64,000 nt of DNA from Atopobium deltae (lineage in GTDB: Bacteria > Actinomycetota > Coriobacteriia > Coriobacteriales > Atopobiaceae): contig NZ_KQ959487.1 in NCBI RefSeq assembly GCF_001552785.1, forward strand, positions 186,575 through 250,574. The letters run 5' to 3'. The notes under the pieces were generated by a model. The model was not told the DNA's origin. It worked only from the letters and a program-made list of their open reading frames with translations, and did no database searches. Made by a program: the position numbers and the translations under genes. Shown here in pieces: positions 1 to 7,917 of the stretch; position 1 is the first letter of the stretch; each line of letters starts with the position of its first letter.

Positions 1-69
1 AACGAAACTCAGCGGCACAGTGCGGCACTCAAAAGTGCAGGTCAGAACCCCGTCAGCCTATTCCCACTC
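1..69. repeat. guaA-type attachment repeat, copy 1 (cut by window edge)
   Basis: These 69 bases match the sequence ending at the guaA stop codon (7849-7917) with about 4 differences by eye. They end in CTATTCCCACTC (58-69), the complement of the last guaA codons and stop (GAG TGG GAG TAG) with one change. The copy presumably continues to the left of the window, as the other two copies are about 180 bp long. A 10-base arm TCAGCGGCAC (9-18) recurs inverted at 136-145 on the other side of the core, as recombinase arm sites can. The attachment-site reading is inference from position and similarity. Confidence 0.75.
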
Positions 70-582
70 GGTGGTTATAGTTTTGCCGTCTCGTCACTCC
101 AGTTGCACCCAGTTTTCGGCGGCATCTCGAAGTGAGTGCCGCTGAATGACGCGACGTCGCGTTTCATCGGCTTCGGGGACAAAAGCTGGGACAACTTCAA
201 AAACCATTTTCAAACTCAGAGTATTGAGTTTTTATTTTTGTCCCAAGGGGCACGGAGAGCCGCCTTTGGAGGCTCGATATCGCCGAAAAACGCCCGTTTT
301 GAAACTCAACCGCCTTTGAGCCTGCAAACCACCAGCTTCAACAGTAAGTGAGTCGACGCGGGTGGCTTACGAGCCGTTCACAAAACCGCAGGCCACAGGT
401 CTTTGTCAACGATAAGCAAAGTGAATAGTCTCAGGTGGCTTGCCCATGAGTTGGCGTAAGCCTGTTTAGCAAAAGGCTAATCGGACACGACAGGCCGCCC
501 GCATGGCGACGGCGTTTCCCGTGCGGGCACAAACAGCCCTGCGTGCCCTGTCGCGCGATATCCCAATGCGACGTTCAGAACC
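70..582. other. Non-coding stretch at the left of the macrolide cassette
   Basis: No convincing gene is visible. The 71-codon open frame at 136-351 has no ribosome binding site and no recognisable product. The stretch holds the inverted att arm at 136-145 and is otherwise unremarkable. Confidence 0.5.
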
Positions 583-780
583 CTACCCGCCAAGCAGCCA
601 CCTCGCGAAATTCAGCACGAGCACGCCCTCCCGGGTATGGGGCTCATGCCTCGTGCGAGTGATGAGAATCTTCGGGAATGCATCCCCGATGGATAGAATC
701 GGCGCAATCTCCCTCTCGAGCGTCGAATCGGCGCCGATATCGTCGCTCACATACACTTTCCTTCCCGGTTTCGAAACTTG
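583..780 (-). pseudogene. C-terminal remnant of a DUF4143-type AAA ATPase
   Basis: The minus frame ending at the TAG at 583-585 reads KVYVSDD..LEREIAPIL, then IGDAFPKILITRTRH and finally LNFARWLLGG. This pattern closes many DUF4143 ATP-binding proteins. Only about 65 residues are recognisable. Upstream of about 780 the reading frame no longer resembles the family and no Walker motif is present. It is a 3' stub left by deletion, not a working gene. The family call rests on recall of the motif pattern. Confidence 0.5.
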
Positions 781-1229
781 GAAGGCAGTATGCGCAAGGA
801 TGCGTCGAGGTGCGATCCCAGTCGTACCATGCCAGCAGAGATGTCGAGGCACATTCGTTCATGCTGCAATGCGGGCATCGGAGATGAAAAACAGCCCGTC
901 GGGTAGTCATGGGCGTGCGGGAGCCCGCATCAGTAACCTGCCTCCTCGGTTGTCCCTTCTTTGCATGGTCGTCTACATAAAGGAGGAACCAGCCATGCAG
1001 ATCAGCATGCTTGCCCTTCTTGGGTCACGGACCGGGGAGGCGAGGGCCTCCGTCGGGACCGCCCCGAGCAACCGGCATATCCAAGGAATGACAAGGCTCG
1101 ATCGCTGTGCTGGTCAGGATGCCGAAGCGGGCCGTCCGCCAATCGGAATGCGGGTCAGGATGCTGCAACGTGATTCCAGCTGCAGGATACGGCTCCTTTG
1201 CGGTTGCCGCAAAACCTGCTGGCAACATT
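781..1229. other. Degenerate region without a recognisable intact gene
   Basis: Several long open frames overlap here on both strands, as expected in GC-richer decayed DNA, and none resembles a known protein. A good Shine-Dalgarno (AAAGGAGG, about 978-985) precedes an ATG at 994, but the frame that follows has no recognisable product. It could be the truncated start of a lost gene. Confidence 0.4.
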
Positions 1230-1320
1230 CTTACTATCCGAATGATGTACGCATCCCTTGGGATCGTTTCGCCTGACCAGGGCCATCTTCAGCGCCTCAT
1301 CGGCCAGCTCGGCAGGCGCC
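1230..1320 (-). pseudogene. Possible IS3-family transposase (OrfB) fragment
   Basis: One minus frame reads ADEALKMALVRR followed by GCVHHSD at about 1236-1320. This resembles the stretch around the second catalytic aspartate of IS3-family DDE transposases, where HHSDRGSQY is common. The similarity stops straight after HHSD and the frame closes soon after. No insertion-sequence ends are visible. This is a weak call on a roughly 30-residue match. Confidence 0.35.
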
Positions 1321-1418
1321 TCTTCCACGCGTAATAGCCCTGGCGGGTCACCTATGCAACCAAAGATACAAAAGGAATCGAATGGCCAGAGAGGATTGCC
1401 CTTTCCGATGGTCGATTC

Positions 1419-1448
1419 TTGACAAGCAAACTCAAGCCTCGTTAATAT
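1419..1448 (+). promoter_or_regulatory. Promoter of the mef/msr(D)-like operon
   Basis: A consensus -35 TTGACA (1419-1424) is followed after 18 bases by TAATAT (1443-1448). A strong Shine-Dalgarno and short leader frame follow within 40 bases, then the efflux gene. The arrangement fits an inducible macrolide-resistance operon. Confidence 0.65.
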
Positions 1449-1488
1449 TACATGGTTTGCCAGACCGAATTAACAAAGGAGGGGTGTC

Positions 1489-1524
1489 GTGGTTGGTCTT
1501 TTCCGCACGTGGATGAGCGCCTAG
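1489..1524 (+). CDS. Putative 11-residue leader peptide of the macrolide operon
   Basis: A very strong Shine-Dalgarno (AAAGGAGGGG, 1475-1484) sits 6 bases before a GTG that opens an 11-codon frame, VVGLFRTWMSA, ending in TAG at 1522-1524. A second GTG at 1484 would give a 10-residue peptide in another frame. A ribosome binding site this good in front of such a short frame, just upstream of a hairpin and a resistance gene, is the layout of ribosome-stalling leaders in macrolide-induced attenuation. Neither translation nor induction is shown by the sequence. Confidence 0.5.
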   Translation: MVGLFRTWMSA

Positions 1525-1527
1525 AAA

Positions 1528-1557
1528 GCGGCGCTGTTGTGGCGTCGCGCTGTTTTT
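1528..1557 (+). terminator. Candidate attenuator hairpin before the MFS gene
   Basis: A 7-base-pair stem, GCGGCGC (1528-1534) with GCGTCGC (1542-1548, one G-U pair), has a 7-base loop and is followed by GCTG and five T (1553-1557). It begins 4 bases after the leader stop codon. It could end transcription unless ribosomes stall on the leader. The stem is short, so this is tentative. Confidence 0.4.
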
Positions 1558-1587
1558 CTGCACGCCATTTCACGATTGGACATAACC

Positions 1588-2874
1588 ATGATATTTGAAA
1601 CCTCTCGGCGCAGGTCTGTTTCGCTGTGCCATTCATGGCAATTTAAGATTTGTTTCGTATGGGGCGGGGAGCTCGTGTCGACATTGACGAGCTTGATTCT
1701 CCAAATGGGTCTCATTTGGCATATCGCCCTCACGACAGAATCATCTTCCCTCCTCTCCCTGGCATCGTTAGCAGGCTTTCTGCCGATTGCTTTGTTCGGA
1801 GTCCTTGCGGGCGCCGTTGTCGACAGGCTGCCTTTGAAACGTGTTCTCATCGGCGCCGACCTCTTCGTTGCCGCGGTGGGCGCCGCCTTGGCGATTGCCT
1901 CGTTGGCCGGCAGCTTACCTGCGTGGTCAATACTCATCGCCCTGTTTCTCCGCGCAGCTGGCACTTCGTTCTACACGCCGGCCTCCCAATCCCTCACGCC
2001 CCATCTCGCCCCGCCAGAGCATCTCGTTCGCCTATCGGGAGTGATGCAGGCGATTCAGTCCGCCGGATACATTCTTGGCGCCGCGCTCGCGGCAGTGATT
2101 TATCCTGTGGCGGGCATTACCGCCATGATTGCCCTCGACGTGCTGGGGGCGCTTTTCGCTTCTCTAGCTGTCCTCGCCGCTCAGATAGACGCAGGAGGAC
2201 TCGACGAAGCCGACCGCAGCTCGTCCTTTTCCAATAAAGTTCGAGAACTTTTCTCTGAGATTTCGGACGGCTACAAGCTGATCAGGGGATACAGGGGGCT
2301 GTTCGCCCTTCTTTGGTGCGGGTTCGTCTTCGCTTTCGCGTTCTCCCCACTCGCGGCATTGTTCCCAATAATGACCTTGGGACATTTTGGCGGTAGCACG
2401 GGGGATGCTGCTTTGGTGGAGGTCCTTTTCTCCGCAGGCATGCTGGCTGGGTCCGGCATTTTGGCGGCCACGGGAGGGTTCCGCAATAAGTCGCTCACCA
2501 TGGTCGCCGCGATCGCCGGCTTCGGCGTCGTCGCAATCGCATCCGGATTGCTCGGCCCGTCGATGTTCGCCGTTTTCCTACCGGCGAGCTTTCTTATGGG
2601 CGCATGCTCCCCGTTGTACGCGGGAACCCAGACTGCCCTTATGCAGGAGCAGATACCTCCTGAGTACCTAGGCCGCGTTTTCGGCCTCTACGGAACCATC
2701 ATGGCGTGGGCCATGCCCATGGGCCTCGCGGCCCCCTCCGTTTTTGCGGATCTGCTTGGAGCTCCGTTATGGTTCGTCGGCTCTGGAGCGACCATGGTAC
2801 TGCTTGCGATGGCTATGCTGCTTGCTCCGAGCGTCCGAAACGTGGGGAAAAGAGATACCGGGCGGATTCAATAG
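1588..2874 (+). CDS. MFS efflux pump, Mef-like (macrolide efflux)
   Basis: A 428-residue integral membrane protein of the major facilitator superfamily with about 12 hydrophobic segments. It follows the Mef(A)/Mef(E) pattern: SWQFKICFVWGGELVSTLTS at the N-terminus, SLASLAGFLPIALFG, VVDRLPLKRVLIGADL after the second helix, IALDVLGALFASL, and PPEYLGRVFGLYGTIMAWAMP late in the protein. Mef proteins export 14- and 15-membered macrolides by proton antiport. The ATG at 1588 gives the length expected for Mef; an in-frame TTG at 1537 lies inside the attenuator hairpin. The msr(D)-like gene follows in the same direction, as in classic mef-msr(D) elements. Similarity is clear but not close, so substrate range is inferred. 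Confidence 0.8.
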   Translation: MIFETSRRRSVSLCHSWQFKICFVWGGELVSTLTSLILQMGLIWHIALTTESSSLLSLASLAGFLPIALFGVLAGAVVDRLPLKRVLIGADLFVAAVGAALAIASLAGSLPAWSILIALFLRAAGTSFYTPASQSLTPHLAPPEHLVRLSGVMQAIQSAGYILGAALAAVIYPVAGITAMIALDVLGALFASLAVLAAQIDAGGLDEADRSSSFSNKVRELFSEISDGYKLIRGYRGLFALLWCGFVFAFAFSPLAALFPIMTLGHFGGSTGDAALVEVLFSAGMLAGSGILAATGGFRNKSLTMVAAIAGFGVVAIASGLLGPSMFAVFLPASFLMGACSPLYAGTQTALMQEQIPPEYLGRVFGLYGTIMAWAMPMGLAAPSVFADLLGAPLWFVGSGATMVLLAMAMLLAPSVRNVGKRDTGRIQ

Positions 2875-3135
2875 CCCAAGTATTCGAAAAAAAGAGGCGG
2901 CAGCCATCGGTTCACGCGTCAGCCTTCAAGCCCTTGCGACGACGAGGTATTGCGCCGACATCCCACATCGCGCTCCTTATTCGTCGCCAACTATCATTTT
3001 CGGATTTGCCGGCTTGCGCAAGGTCAAAACGCTCGCGCCGGCAATTGGGCAAAGGCGAAAAATCGACGTGAGCAATCTTTTTTGGCATAGCTGCGCTTCC
3101 AGTAAAAGGCTAATACACAAAAGGCGGTTCAACCT

Positions 3136-4605
3136 ATGGAACTCATAGTCAAAGCTAAAGACATCTTTTTGGAATATGCCGGCCGCGATATCCTGGATAT
3201 CGAAGAGTTGGAAATCTACTCCTACGATCGCATCGGCTTGGTGGGAGACAATGGCGCAGGCAAAACCAGCCTGCTTAAAATTCTGAGCGGCAATCTTACC
3301 ATTGCGGACGCCGACGTCAGGCGCTTCGGCAGCATTGCCCTCATCGGCCAACTCGATGAACTCGACCTTGATGCGGCTCAGGACAGTGGTGAGATGCTCT
3401 CCCGTCTCAACGTCGCCGGAGTGGCGCAGGAGACGATGAGCGGCGGGGAGGAAACACGCGCCAAGATTGCCTCTGCACTCTCCCAGCATGCAAGCGCGAT
3501 CTTCGCCGACGAGCCTACGAGCCACCTCGACCAAGACGGCATCCGCCTTCTCGTCGGACAACTCAAGGCATTTGATGGGGCTCTGCTCATCGTGAGCCAT
3601 GACCGTCATTTTCTCGACCAGGTGGTAGACAAGATCTGGGAGCTCAAAGACGGCGGTATTTCCGAATTCTGGGGTGACTACTCCGACTATCTGCGACAGA
3701 AAGAAGAAGAGCGCAAAGCTCAGGCGACTCGATACGAAGAGGCGATGCGCGAGCGCGATCGCCTCGAAGCCGCCATCGAAAAACAACGGAAAAAAGCACG
3801 GCAGGTCGACGCCAAGCGGAAGGCTGCGAAAAAAAGCAACGAGTATGCAGGTCGATTGGGGCATCAGAAAGCAACCGGCACCAAACAGAAGAGGATGTAC
3901 CAGGCGGCTAAGGACATGGAGAAGCGCCTCGAAGCGCTCGAAGGGATTGAGGCCCCAGATAGCATTCGCGCCGTGCGGTTCCGCCAGAGCAAGGCCCTGG
4001 AACTGCATAGTAAATTTCCCATCTCGGCAGACGATTTCAGCTTGAGCTTCGGCAACTGCATGCTCTATGACCACGCGAAATTCGAGATACCGCTCGGTGC
4101 CAAAGTGGCCATCACCGGTGGCAACGGTACAGGAAAGACCAGCCTGCTGAAGGCAATCGCTCGACGCGCCGACGGTATCAACATCTCTCCCAAGGCAGAG
4201 ATCGGTTACTTCGAGCAAACAGGCTACAAGTTCGACGCCCGTCAGTCTGCGATCTCGTTCATGCAGGATGGTTGCGAGTACAGCATGACCGAAATTCGAG
4301 GCATCCTCGCCTCTATGGGAATCGGACCGCGCGACCTGACAAAGGACGTTGGCGTTCTCTCGGGAGGCGAAGTCATCAAGCTGCTACTCGCGAAGATGCT
4401 GCTGGGCAGATACAACATCTTGCTCATGGACGAGCCTGGAAATTACCTGGACATCAAGAGCGCCGAAGCCCTCGAGCAGATGATGAGCGCCTATGCCGGA
4501 ACGATAGTGTTCGTCTCCCACGATAAGAGGCTGGTCGAGAACGTCGCAGACATTGTCTACGAAATAAAGGACACCAAGCTAGTCAAAATCTTTCAGCGCG
4601 AATAG
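3136..4605 (+). CDS. ABC-F ribosomal protection protein, Msr(D)-like
   Basis: This 489-residue protein has two ABC ATPase domains and no membrane segment, the ABC-F layout. The first half has Walker [10 protein letters not shown], signature MSGGEETR and Walker [11 protein letters not shown]. The second has [18 protein letters not shown] and [12 protein letters not shown] charged linker of roughly 80 residues, rich in Lys, Arg and Glu, joins them. N-terminal [10 protein letters not shown] and the linker-side KEEERKAQ closely parallel Msr(D). ABC-F proteins of this type free ribosomes from macrolides and sometimes ketolides or streptogramin B. The 261-base gap after the MFS gene has no clear promoter or leader; the start has only a weak AAGGCGG upstream. 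Walker B GNYLD departs from the usual SNHLD. Confidence 0.85.
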   Translation: MELIVKAKDIFLEYAGRDILDIEELEIYSYDRIGLVGDNGAGKTSLLKILSGNLTIADADVRRFGSIALIGQLDELDLDAAQDSGEMLSRLNVAGVAQETMSGGEETRAKIASALSQHASAIFADEPTSHLDQDGIRLLVGQLKAFDGALLIVSHDRHFLDQVVDKIWELKDGGISEFWGDYSDYLRQKEEERKAQATRYEEAMRERDRLEAAIEKQRKKARQVDAKRKAAKKSNEYAGRLGHQKATGTKQKRMYQAAKDMEKRLEALEGIEAPDSIRAVRFRQSKALELHSKFPISADDFSLSFGNCMLYDHAKFEIPLGAKVAITGGNGTGKTSLLKAIARRADGINISPKAEIGYFEQTGYKFDARQSAISFMQDGCEYSMTEIRGILASMGIGPRDLTKDVGVLSGGEVIKLLLAKMLLGRYNILLMDEPGNYLDIKSAEALEQMMSAYAGTIVFVSHDKRLVENVADIVYEIKDTKLVKIFQRE

Positions 4606-4641
4606 CCCTAAATGAGCAAGAAATAATCCCCGAACGGAGAC

Positions 4642-4822
4642 AAGGGAGTAAAACGGCAAAGAAAGAGCCTCCGTCCCAACGCAGGGAACGGAGGCTCTTT
4701 AATCGCTTTTACTCATCTCCGTCGCTGGTGGCTTTGTCATGACTCTCGTACGAAACGAAACTCAGCGGCATAGTGCGGCACTCAAAATCGCAGGTCAGAA
4801 CCCTGTCGTCCTACTCCCACTC
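4642..4822. repeat. guaA-type attachment repeat, copy 2
   Basis: About 181 bp, roughly 88% identical by eye to copy 3 (7738-7917). It starts at AAGGGAGTAAAACG and ends in the core CTACTCCCACTC (4811-4822), identical to the guaA stop region. It contains a terminator hairpin and the arm CTCAGCGGCA. It marks the junction of the macrolide and tet(W) cassettes. The long stretch left of the core is conserved, whereas sequence right of the core differs in each copy. This is expected if each cassette has the same right end. Confidence 0.8.
4663..4700 (+). terminator. Terminator hairpin inside att copy 2, after the msr(D)-like gene
   Basis: GAGCCTCCGT (4665-4674) and its complement AACGGAGGCTC (4687-4697) form a long GC-rich stem; CCC/GGG inside extend it, and TTT follows. 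It lies 60 bases beyond the msr(D)-like stop, so it probably ends the macrolide operon. The same hairpin recurs at 7761-7792 inside att copy 3. Confidence 0.65.
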
Positions 4823-4863
4823 GACAAATTCAAGTATATGAGGAAGTATTTCTCTTGAATTTA

Positions 4864-4901
4864 CAGGTAAAATATTCGCAAATTTGCTAATATTTTACCT
4901 G
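4864..4901. repeat. 13-bp perfect inverted repeat at the cassette's left end
   Basis: CAGGTAAAATATT (4864-4876) is perfectly inverted at 4889-4901, separated by 12 bases. It lies 40 bases from the att core and beyond the tet(W) 3' end. It may be a terminator, a recombinase or replication protein site, or part of the tet(W) donor flank; the sequence does not decide. Confidence 0.6.
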
Positions 4902-4962
4902 CTATTTTCGGCTGTCAATTTTCTTAGTATCAAAATAGTATCACAAGAGGCTGGAAAATGCA

Positions 4963-4994
4963 ACAGAATTATGTGGAGCTCTACATAATTCTGT
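4963..4994 (-). terminator. Inverted repeat just downstream of tet(W)
   Basis: ACAGAATTATGT (4963-4974) pairs with ACATAATTCTGT (4983-4994) around a GAGCTC centre, a near-perfect 32-bp palindrome starting 21 bases after the tet(W) stop. It is AT-rich with no T-run, so termination is likely but not certain. Confidence 0.5.
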
Positions 4995-5015
4995 AACCTT
5001 CTTTGCTGTGGTGTA

Positions 5016-6935
5016 TCAAGTAATCTTACTGAACATATGGCGCACCTTGTCCAGGCGGCTGTTTGGACGGCGGGGCTGGATGACCGGCTCGCCGACAGCG
5101 GCCTGATACCCTTTCAGTTCTGTAAGACATACGCTCCGCCCGTTGGTGTAAAAGGCCAGATCAGTACGGTATGCCTGTATATAGCGGGCGGGAATTTCGC
5201 CAGTAAAGACAACTTCATCCTTTTTTACCTGGGCCGTTTCGATGGTGGCACAGTATTTCGGTGCATCATGATAAGCCCTGGAAAGGTATTCCTGGGGCGC
5301 ATAGAGGGTGAAGGAGAGATAAGGTTCCAGCAGCTGCGTCCCCGATTCCTTCAATGCCTGTTCCAATACAATCGGGGCCAATGAGCGGAAGTCCGCCGGC
5401 GTGCTGACTGGACTGTAATAAAGCCCGTATTCAAAGCAAATCTTACAGTCCGTTACGTTCCAGCCGAACAAGCCCTGCTCCAGCCCGTAACGGATACCAT
5501 CCCTGACAGCGTTTTGAAAACTCTGGTTCAAGTATCCCAGCGAAACCCGGCTCTCGTATTGTACGCCGGAGCCAAGCGGGAGTGGTGTAACAGACAGTCC
5601 GATAGATGCCCAAAACGGGTTGGGCGGCACCTCGATATGGATGGTGTGGCTGGCTGCTTTGAGCGGCCGCTCCATATAAATGAGGGTGGGTTCCTTTACC
5701 ACTGTTTCAATCTTGTATTTTTCCGACAGCAAAGCGGAAACGACCTCCAACTGCACCCGGCCCAAAAAAGAAAGAATGATCTCATGGGTGATGGAATCCA
5801 CTTCGCAGCGCAAAAGCGGGTCAGTATCCGCAAGTTGCGTAAGAGCGTCCAGCAGCCGTTCTCTTTGCGCTGCCGTTTTCGGCGCAATCGTCGTCCGCAG
5901 CATGGGGAGGGGGGCCTCGCGCCACCTTTTACGAGGGAGCCGGGTTTGATCCCCTAATACATCGTTTAACCTCACGCTGTCGCTGGGAAGGATAACAATT
6001 TCGCCCGGATAAGCGGTGTCTGTCCGAACAATTTCCCCTTTGGATGGAATACGCATCTCTGTGATTTTCAGCTTTTCTCTCCCGGCCAGGGCCACCGTAT
6101 CCCGCAGGCGCAGCGTTCCGCTGTATAGCCGCAGATAGACACGCCGCTGGCCGCAATCGGTGTACTCAACCTTGAAAACGCTGCCGCATAGGGTGGCGCT
6201 CCCCTGTTCCCCAATCGGTTGGAACAGTCCTGTCACCGCATCCATCAACGGTTGAATGCCAAGGCCCTTTTTGGCGCTGCCATGATAGACCGGAAACAGG
6301 GAGGCTTCTTGAACCCGCCGCTGTTCCTCCCGCGCAAGTTTTTCCTGGCTGATTGGTTCTCCTGCGATATACTTTTCCAATAATGCATCGTTATTTTCGA
6401 TGACCGCATCCCATGCTTCTATGTCGGTATTTTCCTCCAGGACTATTTCCGGGGACAGCGACACCGTCTGCTTGATGATAATATCGGCGGAGAGCTTATC
6501 CCGAACAGACTGAACCACGCTCTGCAAATCAACGCCAGCCTGGTCGATCTTGTTGATAAAGATAACGGTGGGAATGTTCATTTTCCGCAGGGCATGGAAC
6601 AGAATACGGGTCTGGGCCTGCACGCCATCTTTCGCGGAGATCACCAAGATGGCCCCATCTAAAACAGCCAAAGAGCGGTACACCTCCGCCAAAAAATCCA
6701 TGTGGCCGGGCGTATCCACAATGTTAACTTTACATCTGTGCCACTGGAAGGAAGTGACTGCCGCTTGAATGGTAATCCCACGCTGCCGCTCCAACAGCAT
6801 GGTGTCCGTCCTCGTTGTCCCTTTTTCGACGCTCCCTGGTTCTGAAATGGCTCCACTGGCATATAGCAGACTCTCCGTCAAGGTCGTCTTTCCAGCGTCT
6901 ACATGGGCAAGAATCCCGATATTGATAATGTTCAT
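5016..6935 (-). CDS. tet(W): Tetracycline ribosomal protection protein Tet(W)
   Basis: A 639-residue EF-G-like GTPase that removes tetracycline from the ribosome in the cytoplasm. G1 AHVDAGKTT is near residues 10-18, then [13 protein letters not shown] and the NKID nucleotide-specificity motif. Length and most of the sequence match Tet(W) as I recall it, including the C-terminal [13 protein letters not shown]. The end MFSKIT differs from the Tet(W) I remember, so a small 3' exchange with a relative is possible. GGAGGATAGAC precedes the ATG. The gene runs away from guaA, has its own promoter, leader and attenuator, and is bounded by att repeats, all pointing to recent transfer. Confidence 0.96.
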   Translation of the reverse strand: MNIINIGILAHVDAGKTTLTESLLYASGAISEPGSVEKGTTRTDTMLLERQRGITIQAAVTSFQWHRCKVNIVDTPGHMDFLAEVYRSLAVLDGAILVISAKDGVQAQTRILFHALRKMNIPTVIFINKIDQAGVDLQSVVQSVRDKLSADIIIKQTVSLSPEIVLEENTDIEAWDAVIENNDALLEKYIAGEPISQEKLAREEQRRVQEASLFPVYHGSAKKGLGIQPLMDAVTGLFQPIGEQGSATLCGSVFKVEYTDCGQRRVYLRLYSGTLRLRDTVALAGREKLKITEMRIPSKGEIVRTDTAYPGEIVILPSDSVRLNDVLGDQTRLPRKRWREAPLPMLRTTIAPKTAAQRERLLDALTQLADTDPLLRCEVDSITHEIILSFLGRVQLEVVSALLSEKYKIETVVKEPTLIYMERPLKAASHTIHIEVPPNPFWASIGLSVTPLPLGSGVQYESRVSLGYLNQSFQNAVRDGIRYGLEQGLFGWNVTDCKICFEYGLYYSPVSTPADFRSLAPIVLEQALKESGTQLLEPYLSFTLYAPQEYLSRAYHDAPKYCATIETAQVKKDEVVFTGEIPARYIQAYRTDLAFYTNGRSVCLTELKGYQAAVGEPVIQPRRPNSRLDKVRHMFSKIT

Positions 6936-6967
6936 GTCTATCCTCCATACAAGGCCCGAATGGGCGC

Positions 6968-7004
6968 AAAAATCCCCAGCGGCTAATACTTTTACCGCTG
7001 GGGA
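6968..7004 (-). terminator. tet(W) attenuator hairpin
   Basis: TCCCCAGCGG (6973-6982) and CCGCTGGGGA (6995-7004) form a perfect 10-bp stem with a 12-base loop. On the minus strand the stem is followed by ATTTTTG. It lies between the leader peptide and tet(W), as in the transcriptional attenuation described for tet(M)-type genes. Confidence 0.75.
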
Positions 7005-7056
7005 TCATGACTTCGGACACACAAAAACACACACGGCTTACATAAGCTGCTGTCCG

Positions 7057-7131
7057 TCACGATATTTGCTTAAAAGGCAAAAGTATTCTTAAATTGGGTA
7101 CAAAAACCAAGCCCCTGCAAGGGGCAAGCAT
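7057..7131 (-). CDS. tet(W) leader peptide, 24 residues
   Basis: A 25-codon frame starts at the ATG at 7131 and ends in TGA at 7057. It encodes MLAPCRGLVFVP at the start and LLPFKQIS at the end. It lies between the tet(W) promoter and the attenuator. In tet(M)-like systems, translation of such a leader sets whether RNA polymerase reads past the terminator. GGGCGC upstream is a weak ribosome binding site. A hairpin in its first codons (GCCCC/GGGGC, 7111-7125) may tune initiation. Confidence 0.7.
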   Translation of the reverse strand: MLAPCRGLVFVPNLRILLPFKQIS

Positions 7132-7208
7132 TTTTGCGCCCATTATCAAATTTTATTTAAGAATACCTTGCCGCATATTTGGTAGACTCCTCAAATCAGG
7201 ATAATAAC

Positions 7209-7237
7209 AGTATATCATAGTGCGCTCTAAAAAACAA
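7209..7237 (-). promoter_or_regulatory. tet(W) promoter
   Basis: On the minus strand, TTGTTT (7232-7237) and TATACT (7209-7214) are separated by exactly 17 bases. The leader peptide starts about 78 bases downstream. Confidence 0.75.
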
Positions 7238-7374
7238 GAAATTATTTTACCCGATTCCCCAAATAAAACTGGAGGGCATTCACTGGAACACCCTCCATTT
7301 TTGGTGATTATCGCAACCGAATCAGGACGCCAGGCTAGGCGGTGAGCTCCGCTCGCACCTGCGTATGCTGAGTT

Positions 7375-7748
7375 TTTACTCCCCATTGCATGCAAAGGCA
7401 TTTTCGACGCACCCGGGGAGTAAATGACGCAGTGGCTTACACGGCGGCACGCGGTAGTACGCCGCGGCATTTCCCCTGATTACTCCCGTTTTCATTGAGA
7501 CGGAAAGATTCTTTACTCCCCATTAGCCACCTGGGGTAACGCCGTACGGAGACCGCAAAAACGCCCATTGAGTTCGATTTGAGTTTCACAGGCCACGAGA
7601 CGGTCCCGTTTTGCCCTCGGAGACAAAAATCGCGCGTCTACTCACTTGGGATGAATCCTTACTCCCGTTCCTCCGAATGCCGCACCGTGCCTTGCCGTCT
7701 TGAAACACGGGGGAGTAAATTGCGAAATCGCAGGTGAAAGGGAGTAAA
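7375..7748. repeat. Dispersed TTACTCCC repeats beside the guaA att site
   Basis: The octamer TTACTCCC, or its complement GGGAGTAA, occurs seven times in under 400 bp: 7376-7383, 7416-7423, 7480-7487, 7513-7520, 7659-7666, 7711-7718 and 7740-7747. Both orientations occur. Degenerate forms lie at 7639 (CTACTCAC) and 7804 (TTACTCAC). The same heptamer, TACTCCC, is inside the att core CTACTCCCACTC. No gene is convincing here (7145-7737). The repeats may be recombinase arm or accessory-protein sites; that is inference. Confidence 0.6.
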
Positions 7749-7917
7749 ACGACAAAGAAAAAGCCTCCGTCCCAACGCGGGAACGGAGGCTCGGTTATCG
7801 TATTTACTCACCAACATCGCTGGCGGCTTTGCCATGACTCTCGTACGAAACGAAACTCAGCGGCACAGTGCGGCACTCAAAAATGCAGGTCAGAACCCTA
7901 TCAGCCTACTCCCACTC
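7738..7917. repeat. guaA-type attachment repeat, copy 3 (at guaA itself)
   Basis: About 180 bp ending in CTACTCCCACTC (7906-7917), which is the guaA stop codon and the codons before it. It carries the hairpin AGCCTCCGTCCC/GGGAACGGAGGCT (7762-7791), which can also end guaA-side transcription. It is the recombined junction joining the tet(W) cassette to the intact chromosomal guaA. Confidence 0.8.

Larger units (their letters stand above)
70..4822. mobile_element. Macrolide-resistance cassette between two guaA-type att repeats
   Basis: The segment between att copy 1 and the end of att copy 2 carries decayed mobile-gene fragments (583-1320) and then an inducible-looking MFS efflux plus ABC-F gene pair. 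It has no recognisable integrase, excisionase or mobilisation gene. It may be non-autonomous, moved by a recombinase coded elsewhere, or it may have lost its own. The guaA 3' end is an established integration site for genomic islands. Boundaries are taken at the core repeats and the exact crossover point is not known. Confidence 0.65.
6959..7144 (-). promoter_or_regulatory. Long-range 15-bp inverted repeat bracketing the tet(W) leader
   Basis: AATGGGCGCAAAAAT (6959-6973) is perfectly inverted at 7130-7144. On the minus-strand transcript the first arm carries the leader's ribosome binding region and start, and the second forms the T-run side of the attenuator. Pairing of the two arms would compete with both leader translation and termination. 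The switch is inference; the inverted repeat is seen directly. Confidence 0.55.
4823..7917. mobile_element. tet(W) cassette between guaA-type att repeats
   Basis: This 3.1-kb segment between att copies 2 and 3 holds only tet(W), its control region and repeats. No recombinase, relaxase or other mobility gene is visible. The AT-rich left end (4823-5015) and the tet(W) leader differ in composition from flanking DNA. With copy 3 abutting intact guaA, this is the guaA-proximal member of a stacked array. Confidence 0.65.

Noticed and set aside
503-1276. 257-codon plus-strand open frame
   Set aside because: No binding site at its start, no recognisable domain, and it runs antisense to the DUF4143 and transposase-like fragments. 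Better explained by GC-rich decayed DNA.
2977-4218. 413-codon minus-strand open frame opposite the ABC-F gene
   Set aside because: It is the antisense shadow of the Msr(D)-like gene, which has complete Walker and signature motifs.
7153-7470. 105-codon minus-strand frame upstream of tet(W)
   Set aside because: It overlaps the tet(W) promoter and the TTACTCCC repeats and has no binding site or homology I recognise.
7375-7748. CRISPR array or plasmid iterons
   Set aside because: The repeats are only 8 bp, occur in both orientations and are irregularly spaced, with no cas or replication gene nearby.
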